DNA of 64,000 nt from Neodontobutis hainanensis (GCA_024349245.1 JALDNG010000001.1:2167001-2231000); one strand, 5' to 3'. Numbered from the stretch's first letter, positions 35,930-48,090 are shown. Made by a program: numbers and translations. The notes: generated by a model not told the origin, from the letters alone.

Positions 35930-36639
35930 AAAAAAGAAGTGGGCCATTACAAAAAGTTAACTAATGCCAAATATGTGTAAAAAAATAAATAAAAAAAGAC
36001 TCTACAGTGGCCTATAGATGTTTGTTTTTGCTTAGTAGGTGAAGTTCCAGTGGCTGTAGAAAATTACAGAGACCATCATCCTTTGTGCTCACATTCAGTC
36101 CAGTCACTAAATACAATACCTGTGATATTTATTAGATATTAGTTATTAGTCAACAGCTCATTTATGCAACAAAATAATTTCTTGGAAGCAACTGTAATTT
36201 CTTGTTTTTATAAAGAACCGTTAGGGCCTTAGGAACAAAGCTTCACCGGAAAATTGATTGTGATGATATAGATTTAAGGCAACAAAACCATCTCCAATGT
36301 GGCAAAAGTACAATTTTTGATTCAATTTAACATAATAGCAGCTCTTTTTTATCTAGCAGGGCTACTTTGCCAGAGAGCTCTTTGAAAAGTTCGTTTAGCT
36401 GCATGCATGAACAGCTGCTGAGCCTCTCTTTTTTTTTTTTTTACTCCGATAATGAATGGGAAGACAGAGAAACGGAAAGAGGATTCTGGGAGCGGAAAGA
36501 GACAATGGACTGGGAGAGAGGTCTGGAGATTATTGCTGGAAAGAGTGCAGGCGTGACCTCGGGACGATGAGCGAGCAGAGATTCAGCGACAGACGAGTGG
36601 GGTGAGGAGGAAGTGGGGTTCATTTCTCCAAGGCGCTGA

Positions 36640-36800
36640 CCTACAGTCTGACTCGACGGCGGCGCACCGTTTAATCAAAGATATTCAAATAGCACTGGTT
36701 GACCTTTACACAGGGTTTGACTTGGAGACTTTGCTCAGCTGACGCCCTTACATGACTTTGAAGATATTAGAGAGTGGCTTCAATGTTGTGATGGAAGGTC
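36640..36800. promoter_or_regulatory. Candidate regulatory block with TCF/LEF-type site
   Basis: A CpG-bearing segment (GACGGCGGCGCACCG, about 36654-36669) followed by ATCAAAG at 36674-36680, a TCF/LEF core. GC-richer than its flanks and free of repeats. Regulatory role inferred. Confidence 0.27.
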
Positions 36801-37194
36801 CGGTGGAGAAAGGTAAGTTTTCACAGGTATGGTATGGGTCTGTATGATGCGATAATATAGGCCTTTATATTGTCAGGAGAGGTAAAAAGAGTGCCAAAAA
36901 TGAACATACAGTGACTACAGCAGCTACTTTGTTCACTCCATAAAGGTACAGAGAATATAGTATATGGTTAATAAAAAGAGCAGGAGTAAACGCTGTTGAT
37001 TTGGCGAAATAACCATAATTTGGACAAAAACAGCAACATTTGTGTCAACAAAGCATGTCTTGTTTTTGTGATAATCATGTGCCATAACAAAATAAAGGTT
37101 ATATAAAATTTGTATTTTCAACAAATATACTGCTAGCCACAATGAACTGTAAATGCAACAAATATTAATTTAAAATCCATTTATATCAACTAAA

Positions 37195-37335
37195 TAAATA
37201 ATTAGATTAGATTGTTGTGGTTGTCTTGTTTTTCTTTTGTTTTGTGTTTGGATTTGATTTTAATTGTAAAAAGTAAATGGGGTAGGTAGAATAAGTCTTT
37301 GAATATGGTCATATACATTTTGTTTTAAATGGAGG
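37195..37335 (+). repeat. LINE 3'-end relic (probable), second copy
   Basis: TTGTGGTTGTCTTG, a T-rich stretch, then AAATGGGGTAGGTAGAATAA parallels the region at 46380-46500 in order and spacing. Old and partial. Confidence 0.4.
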
Positions 37336-38119
37336 TTAAAATAAGATAATATCTGCCTAGAGAGATCAAATTGACAATAGAGCAACTAAGGTCTTTATAT
37401 TGTCAGGAGTTGTACAAAGAGTCCCAAAATGTACATACAGTAACTACAGCATTAAGTCTTTTTTCTTAAGTGAACTCATCATCAGACTAAGTTTCACTGG
37501 GTTTCATCACAGACAACATGTTCCTGCAGGGCTACCATAGGTGCTCACAGGCTGTAGAAAGGACGGGTTTTATCACCAGCTGCTGTCAAAAATTACCCTA
37601 CTTTTTGTTCTGTTTAAGAGTTTAGAAAGCTGCTAACCAGAAACTATTTTCTTTGACTGTTTGTGAAAACGTGGCTTGAAAAAAAAATTCACGTGGGTTG
37701 TTAGTAGTTACACATGCAACTGCCACACTATTGAACGCATCATGAAATGAGATGTCTCCTGTATGTTGTAATGTTAGCATAAAATAAAAAGGTTTTAGAA
37801 TTCATTTATGTCCCATGACAAAGTAAAGTGACACTAAATATACAATTCCCATGCCACAGTCTCTGATGTCATTAAAGTTACACTGGTGGGTGTTTATTTA
37901 ATATGACTGATTAGTTTACATTGATGTATGTATAAAGTAAACCCAACAGTGTTTACTTTCCTGCAATCTCTGACTTTTCCAAGACATGAAATTATCTGAA
38001 ATAAATTAAAATGTTTTTTTTTTTTCACCTCCAAACGTGTTCAAATTATGCTCACAGACTGCTCTGTTCTAAAAAGACAATGACCTCTTGCATAGTTAAA
38101 CTTGGCCTATATTGAACAA

Positions 38120-38350
38120 TTCCGCGAGCTCATAAACTCTCGTATTGCTTTATGGATCATTGGCTGTGCAAAGATTAGCGCGCTCGCCTTTTCCATTCTG
38201 CTGTGAGTGGGACACAATGGCTGAGCGGAGACCCAGACTCTGCTGATAAATGAGACTTGCTGACCACGCACAGATGAGTTATTAGATGAAATGATTTAAG
38301 GGCAGCTGCGAGGGAAGTCAGAACGAGGGTTAGAATGGGTGCGATCGATA
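38120..38350. promoter_or_regulatory. Candidate conserved non-coding block
   Basis: GC-richer, non-repetitive stretch with several CpGs (TTAGCGCGCTCGCC near 38177, GGTGCGATCGATACGAG near 38338). No frame or family. Inferred from composition only. Confidence 0.22.
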
Positions 38351-39210
38351 CGAGAGCTGTGAGTGGGGGGGATTTCTGTTTATGTGAAAGGTTAGCAGGC
38401 GTCTCTAATAATCTGTTATTGAAGCTGATTTAGATTTATTTTTTTGTATGGAGGTGAAAAGCCACGTAAAGACAATAAAAGCTGATGCACACAATAGACG
38501 AGCTTCAGACTGTTTTTAGTGATCTTTTTCCCAGGTCTTTTTTAGAACAATGTTTTACTTAACAATCATTTTTACCTTGATGTTTATAAGTTCTGTTATT
38601 GATACAGTCCGAGAACTCACAACTGTCCCCTTTTTCCTTCCTCTGGCGTGACAAAAATGGACCTTTTACACTTTACTTTTGGTTATTACAAGATTGTGAG
38701 CCTTGTTCCAGGTTCTAATGTTGTTGTTTTTTTCAGGTTAATGCATGTTTTTTTTCTTGTGGAAACCCTTGGCTTGGAGTGACTCAGCAAGTAAAGTCTT
38801 TAAAAGCAATAGAAGTGAAAATAAGCTGGAGACAGTAAGAGAGAAACATTCTTGCATTTGGCAGAGTGGGCCTGACATCAGCATAAGCATCTTCCTGCAC
38901 ATGCTCTACTGTAAATGCTCTTTTCTCTCCGGGCTCATTGTGAAAGTGTCTACATTCATCTGCCCTACCTCTTTCTCTATACTTCTCTCTTCTTAATTTC
39001 TTGTTCACTGCCCTCAGCCATCCATTTCAATGCCTAGAGCCACCAATCCACTACTCAGGACATCTCTCTGAACACAGTCACTTTGGGGTCACACCAGCTA
39101 TGCCAATATGACGGCTTTAATTATCTCCCAAAACACTGTATCACCAGGATTTATGGTTTTACAATGTTATAGAGATGGCTGGGGAAAACAATTGTTGCAA
39201 TGCAATTGTT

Positions 39211-39790
39211 TTAACCCATTAAACCCGAGCCTGTTTTTTGGTGTGTCAGCTCGAAAAGGACATGTCAACAAAAAATTTACTATATCTCTGCAACTACAAG
39301 GTTTATTTCAATAATTCTGGTGTCAAAATGAAGGGAATGGTACAGTTTCAGAATAAATCAAGATGGAAAACAGCAAAATAACCCCAAAAACTCTGCCTAA
39401 AAAAAAACAAAAAACAAAACAATAATTGGATTAATATTCCTTTAGAAGAAGGTAGTTGCAGCTCAAACACTATTTGAAATTACAGCCACACATGTCAATA
39501 TTTACCTTCACCAAATATAATACTTTCACTAAACCAAAACTATTAAGATTTCTTTGTAAAATGGTCAGGCGGAGTCTCCATTATAAAGAAGAGGGCAGAA
39601 TTTGGCATATTTTGGTACCACCTGTTTTTGTTTGCTGCTGTTTGGTCTGTGTGTGAAAAAAGGTAAATAGCTTATATGTGCTTGTAGCTGAGTCTCAGCT
39701 GATCATATTTGATGTGCCGCTTTGCCATCATTTTCTGAATCCCTAGTCTCCAAATTGGGGGACATGTGAAAAGGGGGCTTAAAGGGTTAA
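39211..39790. mobile_element. piggyBac-like non-autonomous element
   Basis: The 580-bp segment is flanked by TTAA on both sides (39211-39214 and 39787-39790). Just inside lie inverted repeats: CCCATTAAACCC at 39215-39226 and, at the other end, GGGCTTAAAGGG (39775-39786), whose reverse complement is CCCTTTAAGCCC. Ten of 12 positions match. A TTAA target duplication with CCC...GGG termini is the signature of the piggyBac superfamily. No transposase can be read inside; the short frames (39456-39656 and others) show no family. It is probably a deletion derivative or MITE. Confidence 0.55.
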
Positions 39791-39965
39791 TTTGTAACCC
39801 AAATTACATTTCTTGTGTGTGTTTTTTTTTATTTATTTACAGCCAAAAATAAGTAATCTAATGCTCTTTGATTACGTTTAGACAGAAAAGCACCTGGTTA
39901 AGGTTCGAAAAAGAGACGCGAAAATGAACTTAGCAACCTTTCCTGAAGTGTGGTTTCTCATTTAA

Positions 39966-40560
39966 AGATATTATAAATAGGGGTGGGACAATATACGATT
40001 ATACAGTTTCACTCATTGCAATAAAAACAGTAATAATTATTGGTTGTGGCAGTTTTTTATCACCATATAAGTGTTCATCAAAAATTTTCTTTTTTTTTTT
40101 TCACTTCACTTTTTGATAAATAATAATTCTATTCTTAAGATTATTTAGCTGGCTCCGTTAATAGTTGTCCGCTTGCTCGGGGCAATTACACTCCAAGCAA
40201 GTGTGCTGTCCTTATTCTAAATGTCCATACTCTAAATGTCCAATTTATCAAGTGCCTACTGACAGAACCGAAGTCTAAGTCTGTCCAGAGTGGAGTGTTT
40301 AGGCCTTAAGACAATTATCAGGTTGGTGATTTAAGAAAAAGATGTTCAAATGCTGCATTGCTCTGTCTTGCTCATTTTTGGCGTTCTCTTTTTGGTTGCT
40401 GTTCCTGCGACCTGCTCTGTTAAAGCACAACTGAAACGCAAAGGTTTGCTAAACTCATGCTAAAATTAAACAGGGCCGGGCTGTAAACAATAGTTAAATA
40501 ATATTTTGCAAAGCAGCTGTATTTGCCTCGAGGCAGTGTTGATTCAGGAGCAGCGCTGTC
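39966..40560. repeat. Possible interspersed repeat, unclassified
   Basis: Starts with GGGGTGGGACAATATACGAT, resembling the openings of several fish DNA-transposon remnants. A near-repeat of TAAATGTCCATACTCTAAATG occurs near 40219-40239. I could not find a matching terminal repeat. Confidence 0.25.
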
Positions 40561-41403
40561 CGACAGATATGCTGAACTTGAGCGTCATGCAGCAGGGGCG
40601 GAAGAAGGAATTTGGGGCCGATGGTGAGGGGGTTCCGGGGGGCCCAACCACAAGAAATCTTGAAGATGTATATTACTTTTTATAATTTTCTGAACAAAAA
40701 AAATAATGAAATTAAGCTTTTGCTAAATAAATAAGGCTGATTTAGAACAAACTATTGCAAAATTGTTTTCAAAGAATTGCCTAAAGAAATGTAATTCTTC
40801 TCAACAAGGATAGTTTTAATTACTAAAACGTTACCATTCAAATGTAAGGCCCTTTTCTGTTTCAGTGATACTGTCAAGGATTTCACATAATCTCTTGCTA
40901 CAACCTGCCTAGAGATGAAAAATACAGTATTAATCAGAGACATTCTAGCGCTTATATAAGTGTTTAAAACATAAAACTATTTTTATGTGTACTGGCCTTT
41001 AAGGTATCAGAACAAAACTGATTTAAATAATAATTTGCAAAGTTTTAGAACATTTTTGAAGAACTGCTTCTGTTTTCTTTTGTCTTACTTACCTAAAAGA
41101 TCCAATTTTCCAAGAACACAAGCTGAATCTTCATGTGCTAAAACGTTCTAAAGAGACAATCTGTTTTCAAAATCCATTCTGTCGAAATGTTCATGACAAC
41201 AAAAACACAACAATTACCACAAATAACCAGTACATACTATTTTATGGAGACCACAAACTGTATTGCATGAGTCTAAACTATATGGAATAAAGGACCGAGC
41301 ACTGCGGGTGTCATTTGCATTATGGTTTAGTCCTTCAGACACAAAAAGGGCAGTGAGGGAGGTAAAAGTCTTACATTGTGCTATAATGTTGGGGGACTTT
41401 CTT

Positions 41404-41655
41404 ATAATAATAATCTTTATTTTTATATAGCACTTTACCACCTACTGTAGTAGGCACTCAAAGCGCTTTACATACATTACACTATTAACCAGTGTTACAG
41501 AACTTCACTGGAGGCAATGTAGGTTAAGTGTCTTACCCAAGGACACAATGACAGTATGCAGGAGAGAAAGGGATGTTATGATGTTTTTGGATCGATCCGC
41601 CCACCCGCCGGTCGAAGGACGGCCGCTCTACCCACTGAGCTATTCTGCCGCCCTT
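41404..41655 (-). mobile_element. tRNA-derived SINE, near full length
   Basis: On the minus strand the head reads AGAATAGCTCAGTGGGTAGA (A box) with a degraded B box GGCGGATCGATCC (plus 41589-41601). The body carries TGTCCTTGGGTAAGACACTT, and the tail ends in TATATAAAAATAAAG followed by an ATT/ATA microsatellite. It shares the body with the SINEs at 16081 and 44770 but has a different 3' tail (GCGCTTTGAGTGCC), so it is a subfamily. It is the leftmost piece of a transposon nest. Confidence 0.85.
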
Positions 41656-41766
41656 CAAATTGTTTTTAACAGTGTATGTAATCTAAAGTGAATTACGATA
41701 AAAGCATGTTCTTTCAAAATGGGATTCTTGACTACAGATGAACATCCTAAGTTACCTTCTTTCACA

Positions 41767-41799
41767 TGACCTGGTTCCATTTTATATAGAACCAGGTCA
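41767..41799. other. Perfect 11-bp inverted repeat (hairpin)
   Basis: TGACCTGGTTC (41767-41777) and GAACCAGGTCA (41789-41799) are exact reverse complements around an 11-nt AT-rich loop. The outer arms contain TGACCT and AGGTCA nuclear-receptor half-sites arranged as an everted pair. It could also be a transposon scar. Confidence 0.8.
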
Positions 41800-41881
41800 C
41801 ATATGGTATAAATATGCCATATTTTATAGTCAGTTGCCAGCAGTCCTAATTCTATTTCTTATCTATACATTTGAAATCATA

Positions 41882-42785
41882 CACTGTGTGCACACTTATT
41901 AGGCAAGTGATTATTTTGACCATATCATAATTTTATCCATAATTTCCAACTCCAAGCTGTATAAACTTGAATCCTTATTGGATTTAATGCATATCAGGTG
42001 ATGTGTATTTGTGTAACAAGGGAGGGCGTGGCCTAAGGAGATCAACACACTATATCAAGGTGTGCATAATTATTAGGCAGATTCTTCTCCTCAGGAAAAA
42101 TGTGCCAAAAATCTTTTAACTGACTCTGAAAAGCCAAACATTTTAAATGTTTAAAAGTCTTTCACAGGGATGCAACACTCTTGAAAAATTTTAGATATTG
42201 GGGCGTGATCACAGAACCATCAAACGTTTTTAAACAAATAGTCAACAGGGTCGCCAGAAACGTGTCGAGAAGAAAAGACTCAACTTAAACACCAACAATT
42301 TGTGAAGAATCAAACATGATGTTACCAGAAACCCATTATCCTTCAGTGCTGCCATATTCCACAACTGAACCAACCTGGAGTGTCAAGAAGTATGAGGTGT
42401 TCAGTTCTCAGAAACATGGCCGAGTTAAGAAATGCTGAACCCTGACCACCTCTGAACAAGACACAGAAGTGAAACGTCAAGAATGGGCCAAGAAATATCT
42501 GAAGACAGACTTTTCAAAGGTTTTGTGGACTGATGAGATGAGAGTGACTCTTGACGGACCAGATGGATGGGCCCGTGGTTGGTTCAGTAACAGACACAGA
42601 GCTCCACTTTGACTCAGACGCCAGCGAGGTGGAGGTGGGGCACTGGGATGGACAGGTGTTATTAATGATGAGCTACTTGGACCTTTTCAGGTTGAAAATG
42701 GACTCAAAATCAACTCTCAAACCTACTGACAATCTTTAGAAGACACTCTCTGCAGTTATACAGGAAAAAGTCTGCATTTTTTTAA
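41882..42785 (+). mobile_element. Tc1-like transposon relic A (5' part)
   Basis: Begins after a TA dinucleotide (41880-41881) with GTGTGCACACTTATTAGGCA. A second copy of the terminal motif, GGTGTGCATAATTATTAGGC, lies at 42059-42078, the inverted/direct repeat layout of some Tc1 elements. Downstream is a decayed transposase: the helix-turn-helix region at about 42090-42330, then the catalytic block WTDEMRVTL with GPDGWARGW (from about 42527), in which the first DDE aspartate survives. An in-frame TGA follows soon after (about 42611). The sequence breaks off near 42785, so the later catalytic residues and right terminal repeat are missing. Inactive. Confidence 0.9.
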
Positions 42786-42857
42786 GAAGACTTTTATTTT
42801 TATTTTTATTTATTTATTCACTTTTTTTGTAAGAAATAATCCCTTTTCGAGGGGCTC

Positions 42858-42908
42858 CTCATTCACTAGGGACACTTTAGAGTTGCCAATCGACCTATAC
42901 ATGCATGG
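42858..42908. repeat. Fish interspersed-repeat fragment
   Basis: CATTCACTAGGGACACTTTAG followed by AGTTGCCAATCGACCTA is wording I recognise from the middle of a common fish repeat. It probably belongs to the same family as the relic at 15811-15917. It separates the two Tc1-like relics. Confidence 0.5.
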
Positions 42909-42959
42909 GATCAGTGAGTGTGTATAAAAGGTCAGTGTGTTTCAGGGCGCTTGACAGAC

Positions 42960-43700
42960 CCTTGCATCTTTTATCAGACGTTTCTGTATTCTTAGTCATA
43001 GCAAAGCAAAATAATTGTCAAAGGATCTGCGGGAAAAGGTAATTGAACTGTATAAAGCAGGAAAGGGATATAAAAAATATATGCAAGGAATTGAGAATGC
43101 CAATCAGCAGTGTTCAAACTCCAATTAAGTCTAATTAAGAGCAACTAAAATTTCATCCACAACTGCCAGAAAAAATGTTCTTGATACAAAGAAATACCCA
43201 CAAATAACTTCAGCTAAAATACAAGACTCTCTAAAAAAAGTGGTGTGACTGTTTCAAGATGCACAATAAGGAGGACGTTGACAAAAAATGGGCTTCATGG
43301 TTGAGTTGCCAGAAGAATGCCACAAAGCCTCCTGCTTACAATACGCCAAACAGCACAGAGACAAGCCTCAAAACTTCTGGAACAAAGTCATTTGCAGTAA
43401 GGAGACCTTTTTGGCCACAACCACAATTCCTACATAAAGATGGGTCGCTGATGTGTTGGGGATGTGTAAGCTACACAGGCACAGAAAAATATGAACGCAG
43501 CATGTTCAAAAAATACTGGAGGAAAATTTGCACTTATCAGCCCGGAAGCTGCGCATGGGACGTTCCAACATGACAACAATCCAAAGCACAAGGCCAAGTC
43601 AACTTGTCATTGGCTACAGCAGCATAAAGTGAAGGTTCTGGACTGGAATTGTTTTGCTGATATCTCATCAGAATTTAGAAAAAAATACTAAAAACATGGC
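42960..43700 (+). mobile_element. Tc1-like transposon relic B
   Basis: A second, different Tc1-like element. Near 43030 the translation still recalls the transposase N-terminus (LREKVIELYKAGKGYKK). Further on, WGCVSYTGTEKYE (about 43463) corresponds to the conserved LWGCF region. FQHDNNPKHKAKSTCHW with VKVLDWN (43568-43650) corresponds to the second catalytic aspartate block of the family. The first aspartate block (WSDET in active relatives) is destroyed, and frameshifts and stops occur throughout. No terminal inverted repeats were found. It retains too little to encode an enzyme. Confidence 0.85.
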
Positions 43701-44769
43701 CACTATGCCTATCAATGAGTGTTCAATATTGTTGTTAATGAGACAATTACAAAGAAAAGAGTGTCCATCAAAGGCCTGTCTCAACTCTTTAAGGGATGTT
43801 GAGAAGATAAAGAAGGTATTGGAGGGGGCAAGAAGATTTTTCTAAACAAATAGCACTGGTGAGGATTTAGATAAAACACTCCAGGAGGGATTTAAACCTG
43901 GTTTGATAAACACTGCTGGGACTAGCAGTAAAAACCAGTAGGTGGTAAAACACAAGTAGAAAAGAAGAATGGAATCAGCTACTTACAGACTTTTTATGAT
44001 TGGGTGGACATTTACATTTTCTTTATTTAAAACTGTCAACCAGCTATATACAAAGCTATGCCAGCGCAAAGGGTTTCTAGATTAAAAATTAGGAAAATTA
44101 TAGTGACCCCCATTAACCATTAGAGTGTCCAATTGTACAAAGCTTATTTAATACAAAAGCTTAGATGACACTCTAAGAACTTATATGAAGTAGAGTTTTG
44201 AAACAATGCTGATCCCAATTCTGTCAAAATTTGAGATAGAATGTTTTTTGGGCATCAGTCTGAAAAGCGCATTTCTGATCGTCATTCCTTGAGCCTCACT
44301 TTTTCTTTTCCCATCAGCTCTTCTGATCATCGGATGTTTGTGTCCTCCCCGTCTGCTTTTACACTCCCCACGTCATCTCTCCATCAACCCCGTTTTTCCA
44401 GCCTTTCGTCGTTATCTCACTCTTCTTCTTTTTCTTCCTTGATCTATTCAACTATTCTTGTCTTTTTTAATCTCCTTTGCTGTGCTCTCTCCACCATTAC
44501 CATCTGGATGTCATTAGAAGTGACCCAGCGGACAGCTCGTTTCTTTAAAAAAATAAAATAAAAAATATAGTCAATTATGCGGTTAAATCTGAGAGAATCA
44601 AAGTTTTAGTTTGGAAATCTTTAATGGCCCCAAGTGAACCATGATCTTCAAAAAAAAAGCAGCAGCTTTATCTACATAGTTTTAAATAAAAAAGAAATGT
44701 ATTATTTCAGGGATTGCTAAAAAATAAAAGCGCAAAAGTATTTGATCTCTTTTAGAGCGACCTCTATTC

Positions 44770-44980
44770 GCACAGTGGCTCAGTGGTAGAGCAGTTGTCC
44801 CTCAACTGGAAGGTTGGTGGTTTCAATTCCCATTCTCACTTGATACTGTCGTTGTGTCTTTGGTTAAGGCACTTAACTCACCTTGCCTAAAGTGGTGTTT
44901 CAGCTGTAACACTGGTAAAGGGAAGCTTAATGTAAGTCGCTTTGAATAAAAGCGTCTGCTAAATTAATAAATGTAAATGT
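44770..44980 (+). mobile_element. tRNA-derived SINE
   Basis: A box TGGCTCAGTGG at 44776-44786 and a B box with one inserted base (GGTTTCAATTCC). The body reads CTGTCGTTGTGTCTTTGG and the tail GCTTTGAATAAAAGCGTCTG. Same family as 16081-16258. The flank AAATGTAAATGT is the usual tail of this family. Confidence 0.85.
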
Positions 44981-46299
44981 TTCTGTATTTTGCCTTAAGA
45001 AAGACAAAATATGTTGTTGCACTGGAACTGTTCTAGCAAAAAAATTGGCCAATATTTTGAATTTACTAATGATACCAACCTAATTAAAAGTGTGAATCAA
45101 CGAGAAGGCAATAATAGACTTTAGCCGTTATGCTAATTTAATATGCTAGTGACAGTCTCTATGTTCTCTATTGGGATGCGATGTGTGGTAAAAAGCTTTT
45201 ACAGACAGATGGAATGATGTTTCTTTCAAAGTTTACTAAAACAGAAATATATTTTTTTGTCGTGTATTCAATGACTTCTTGTTATGCAAGTACATACTAT
45301 ACTGATACAAAAGTACTTTGGCATTATTGTGGAAAATACAAGACAAAGCTTTGATAAAAGATATTTGGTATTTTTTGGCAATCAAGGGGGGTATTGTATT
45401 TATAATCTATGTAACATGTATTCAACACTAGTGCCTTTAATGGTATGTAGGAAAAAGTAGAATCTAGTGGTAAAAAATCTCTTTCATTTACAAATTGATG
45501 CATAGTTGAGCTATTAAAAAACTAAGTGTAATCATTTAAAAAGTGTAAAATAAGTTTTGGGTTTTGAGGCAAAATGTCGGTCTGAGTGGGTGGCATGGAG
45601 ACTGCAGGGGTCAGCAGAGTGACACTGACATGACATGAGTGGAACAGTCCGGTTCAAAGCGCTGCCACAAGGTCACAGCTGTATTTCTGCATTGTATTGT
45701 AAGCTAATAAAAGACACAATGTTCCTTTGCCTTAAACTCACTCACTAAAGCCAAACTCACTATTTGTTACATAAACTGCAAAGAAAAGATAGCCATTTCT
45801 ATGGGGAATGGAAGTTTGGAGCTATCAATTTACCAGCACAAAGGCGGACATTCAAGCGTGGCTCATCCCCAAACTTAAAAACATTTCTTAAAAGGTTAGA
45901 TCCTCTGATAATTCAACTATTCCTCAACACTGCACTGGCTTTATTATACTGTATGTTCTCAATCGACTTTAAACCTCAAATGAATGATTGTTAATTGCTA
46001 GGTCTAATGAGTAGTTGAATAAGGTGAAATAATCTTTATTAAGACCAAATTCAAATGCTTAGATTTTCAAGCAGGAAAAAAGTCATAAATTATATTTTGT
46101 GCACACACATAAATAGATAATTAGGGGACAAGCACAAGCAATCTGTCTGAAGGTGCTCTCCGTCTTTCAGGTCACTGTAATGGGAAAGTGGGCATGTAGA
46201 CAGTTTAATGCACAGTGAAGGATTTAACTTAACTTAAATTATATCAATATAGAAAAAATAACCTACATTAATTTGTTTAAACTTGACAAAGGTGAGTTT

Positions 46300-46580
46300 C
46301 TTTACTTTGTGTATATAATGTATTTAATAATAATTAAAATAATAGAAATTATACCTGTGTTTTGTTTTTTTCTATTAATTGTGAATTGTGGTTGTTTTTG
46401 TATTTCTTTGATTTTTGCTTTGTTGTTTTGATTGATGTTGTTTTTATTTTTTTCTCTTAATGGTAAAAGGGGTAGGTAAAAAAGTCATGACTTCAGCCTA
46501 CACCCTTTCAGTCTATATGTTCTGTTTAAAATAAAAAAATATGGTACTTTTTATTATTCTTTTTGACATAAATAAATATG
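46300..46580 (+). repeat. LINE 3'-end relic (probable)
   Basis: A T-rich region followed by GGTAAAAGGGGTAGGTAAAA, then CTACACCCTTTCAGTC and an AT-rich tail with AATAAA. This wording is typical of fish LINE 3' untranslated ends. A weaker copy with AAATGGGGTAGGTAGAATAA lies at 37195-37335. No coding region survives. Confidence 0.45.
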
Positions 46581-47839
46581 TTAAAAAGAATTTTAAAAAA
46601 GTCAAACTCAAGGCTCACGTTTTACCTTATAAAGAAAATAAAGGTTAGAAGCTCCAGTACAAGCAACATTTTTCAATATAGAAATTATCCATAGTTAAGT
46701 TTATTTTATTTTATTTTGGTCAACAAAGGAAACAAAGAATACAACATATGATACAACAAGACAATAAGAAATCACAAAACAAACATAAAATTATCTTTAA
46801 ATCAACCTAATTTTAATTATTTTTATAAATAGGAACTATTAAATATAATTTAAATTCTACATATTTCTTTAATATAATATTCCTATATCATTTTAGAAAT
46901 TTGACAATATTGTTGCCCCTTTCATTTTGTTGTCTAGTCTGTTATATACTCTCAGTAATAATAAAGTAGTAAAAATAACTAAATTTTATAAACACCATTC
47001 AGAATCCAGGCAACTTTCACACACAAAACATTTTAAATGAAGCATTTTTATAAATTTCCCACCCCCAGTTTGGCAGTCCATGGAGGTCCTCAATGGCAAC
47101 AGACCCAAATTGACAGTATTTGGCAAAAAGAGGAAGTCATGGTCAAAAGTGGCACTCTGACCACAAGTACAGGGCAAGGACATGGATAACCGCACAATCC
47201 CATTCACATTCAGCTTTACTCTTGCAGCTTCAGGACAGTCTGATCAATAAAGTTCAAAATAAAGACCTTCTCCCAAGGTAGAAAACCAATAACTGAATTT
47301 CTAAAGGACTTCGTGAGGACTTCTTTTTTTATTTACCCAGCAGAGCAAAGAAAAAAGTGTGACCTCAGAAAATCGCATCTAATGTCATTTCCAATGCTTT
47401 TTCTAAAGTTAAAGGTATTGACCGGACTGGACTGCAACAGAGAAATAAAAGAGCATAAAAGAGGCATTAAATCAAGCCTACCTAAAAAAAAAAAATTCTT
47501 TCAGGAAAATAATTCAAGCACACATTTCCAGCCCTGCACACAACCACAAAAAAGATAATGCTTCATTGCTTTAACCATTTTTGGCCCATAAGAAAGTGAA
47601 GGCACTTTCTGCTTTTGAATTTAAATGTTGCATTAAACTAAACATATTGGTCCAAGGACAATGCAGTATCCCTATTTAAAGTAAACATTGTTTTTTTAGT
47701 TGATTTTTGCCCAAACACCACACCGGTCAGGACCATGGTCTTCCTGTAGAGAGTATATATATATATAGCCTTTTGCCAAAAAACCTCCAGAACCTAAGCC
47801 AGCACATTTCCACACACAGCCTCTTCAAACAGGCCCAGG

Positions 47840-48090
47840 ATACCAACCACATCAATGGAGCACGGTTATTAGCACCCTTTGTACTCTTACGTCATCAATC
47901 TCCTAGGTTGTGCAGCAGCTCAGTAGTGAAACGGTCCCGAGACAGTGCTGACGAAGCAGCAGCGCGGCTTATGAGCTCTCACCAGCTTACACAGTATGAG
48001 ACGCAGAATGAGCCTTCAATCCAAAATGAGATATCCAGAAGAAAGGAGTCTGATAGCGCAAATGAAATTTCAAAATGCTGCCTTTTTAGA
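47840..48090. promoter_or_regulatory. Candidate regulatory block with a CRE-like site
   Basis: TTACGTCA at 47887-47894 is a close variant of the CREB/ATF site. The following sequence (47905-47990) is GC-richer, with GCAGCAGCGCGGC near 47958. A 129-codon plus-strand frame (47707-48096) covers it but has no domain I recognise and begins in AT microsatellite-like sequence. Regulatory role inferred. Confidence 0.27.

Noticed and set aside
42551..43845. Several short plus-strand frames as independent genes
   Set aside because: They are out-of-frame or broken pieces of two Tc1-like transposases, with stops and frameshifts, or unassigned sequence just after relic B.
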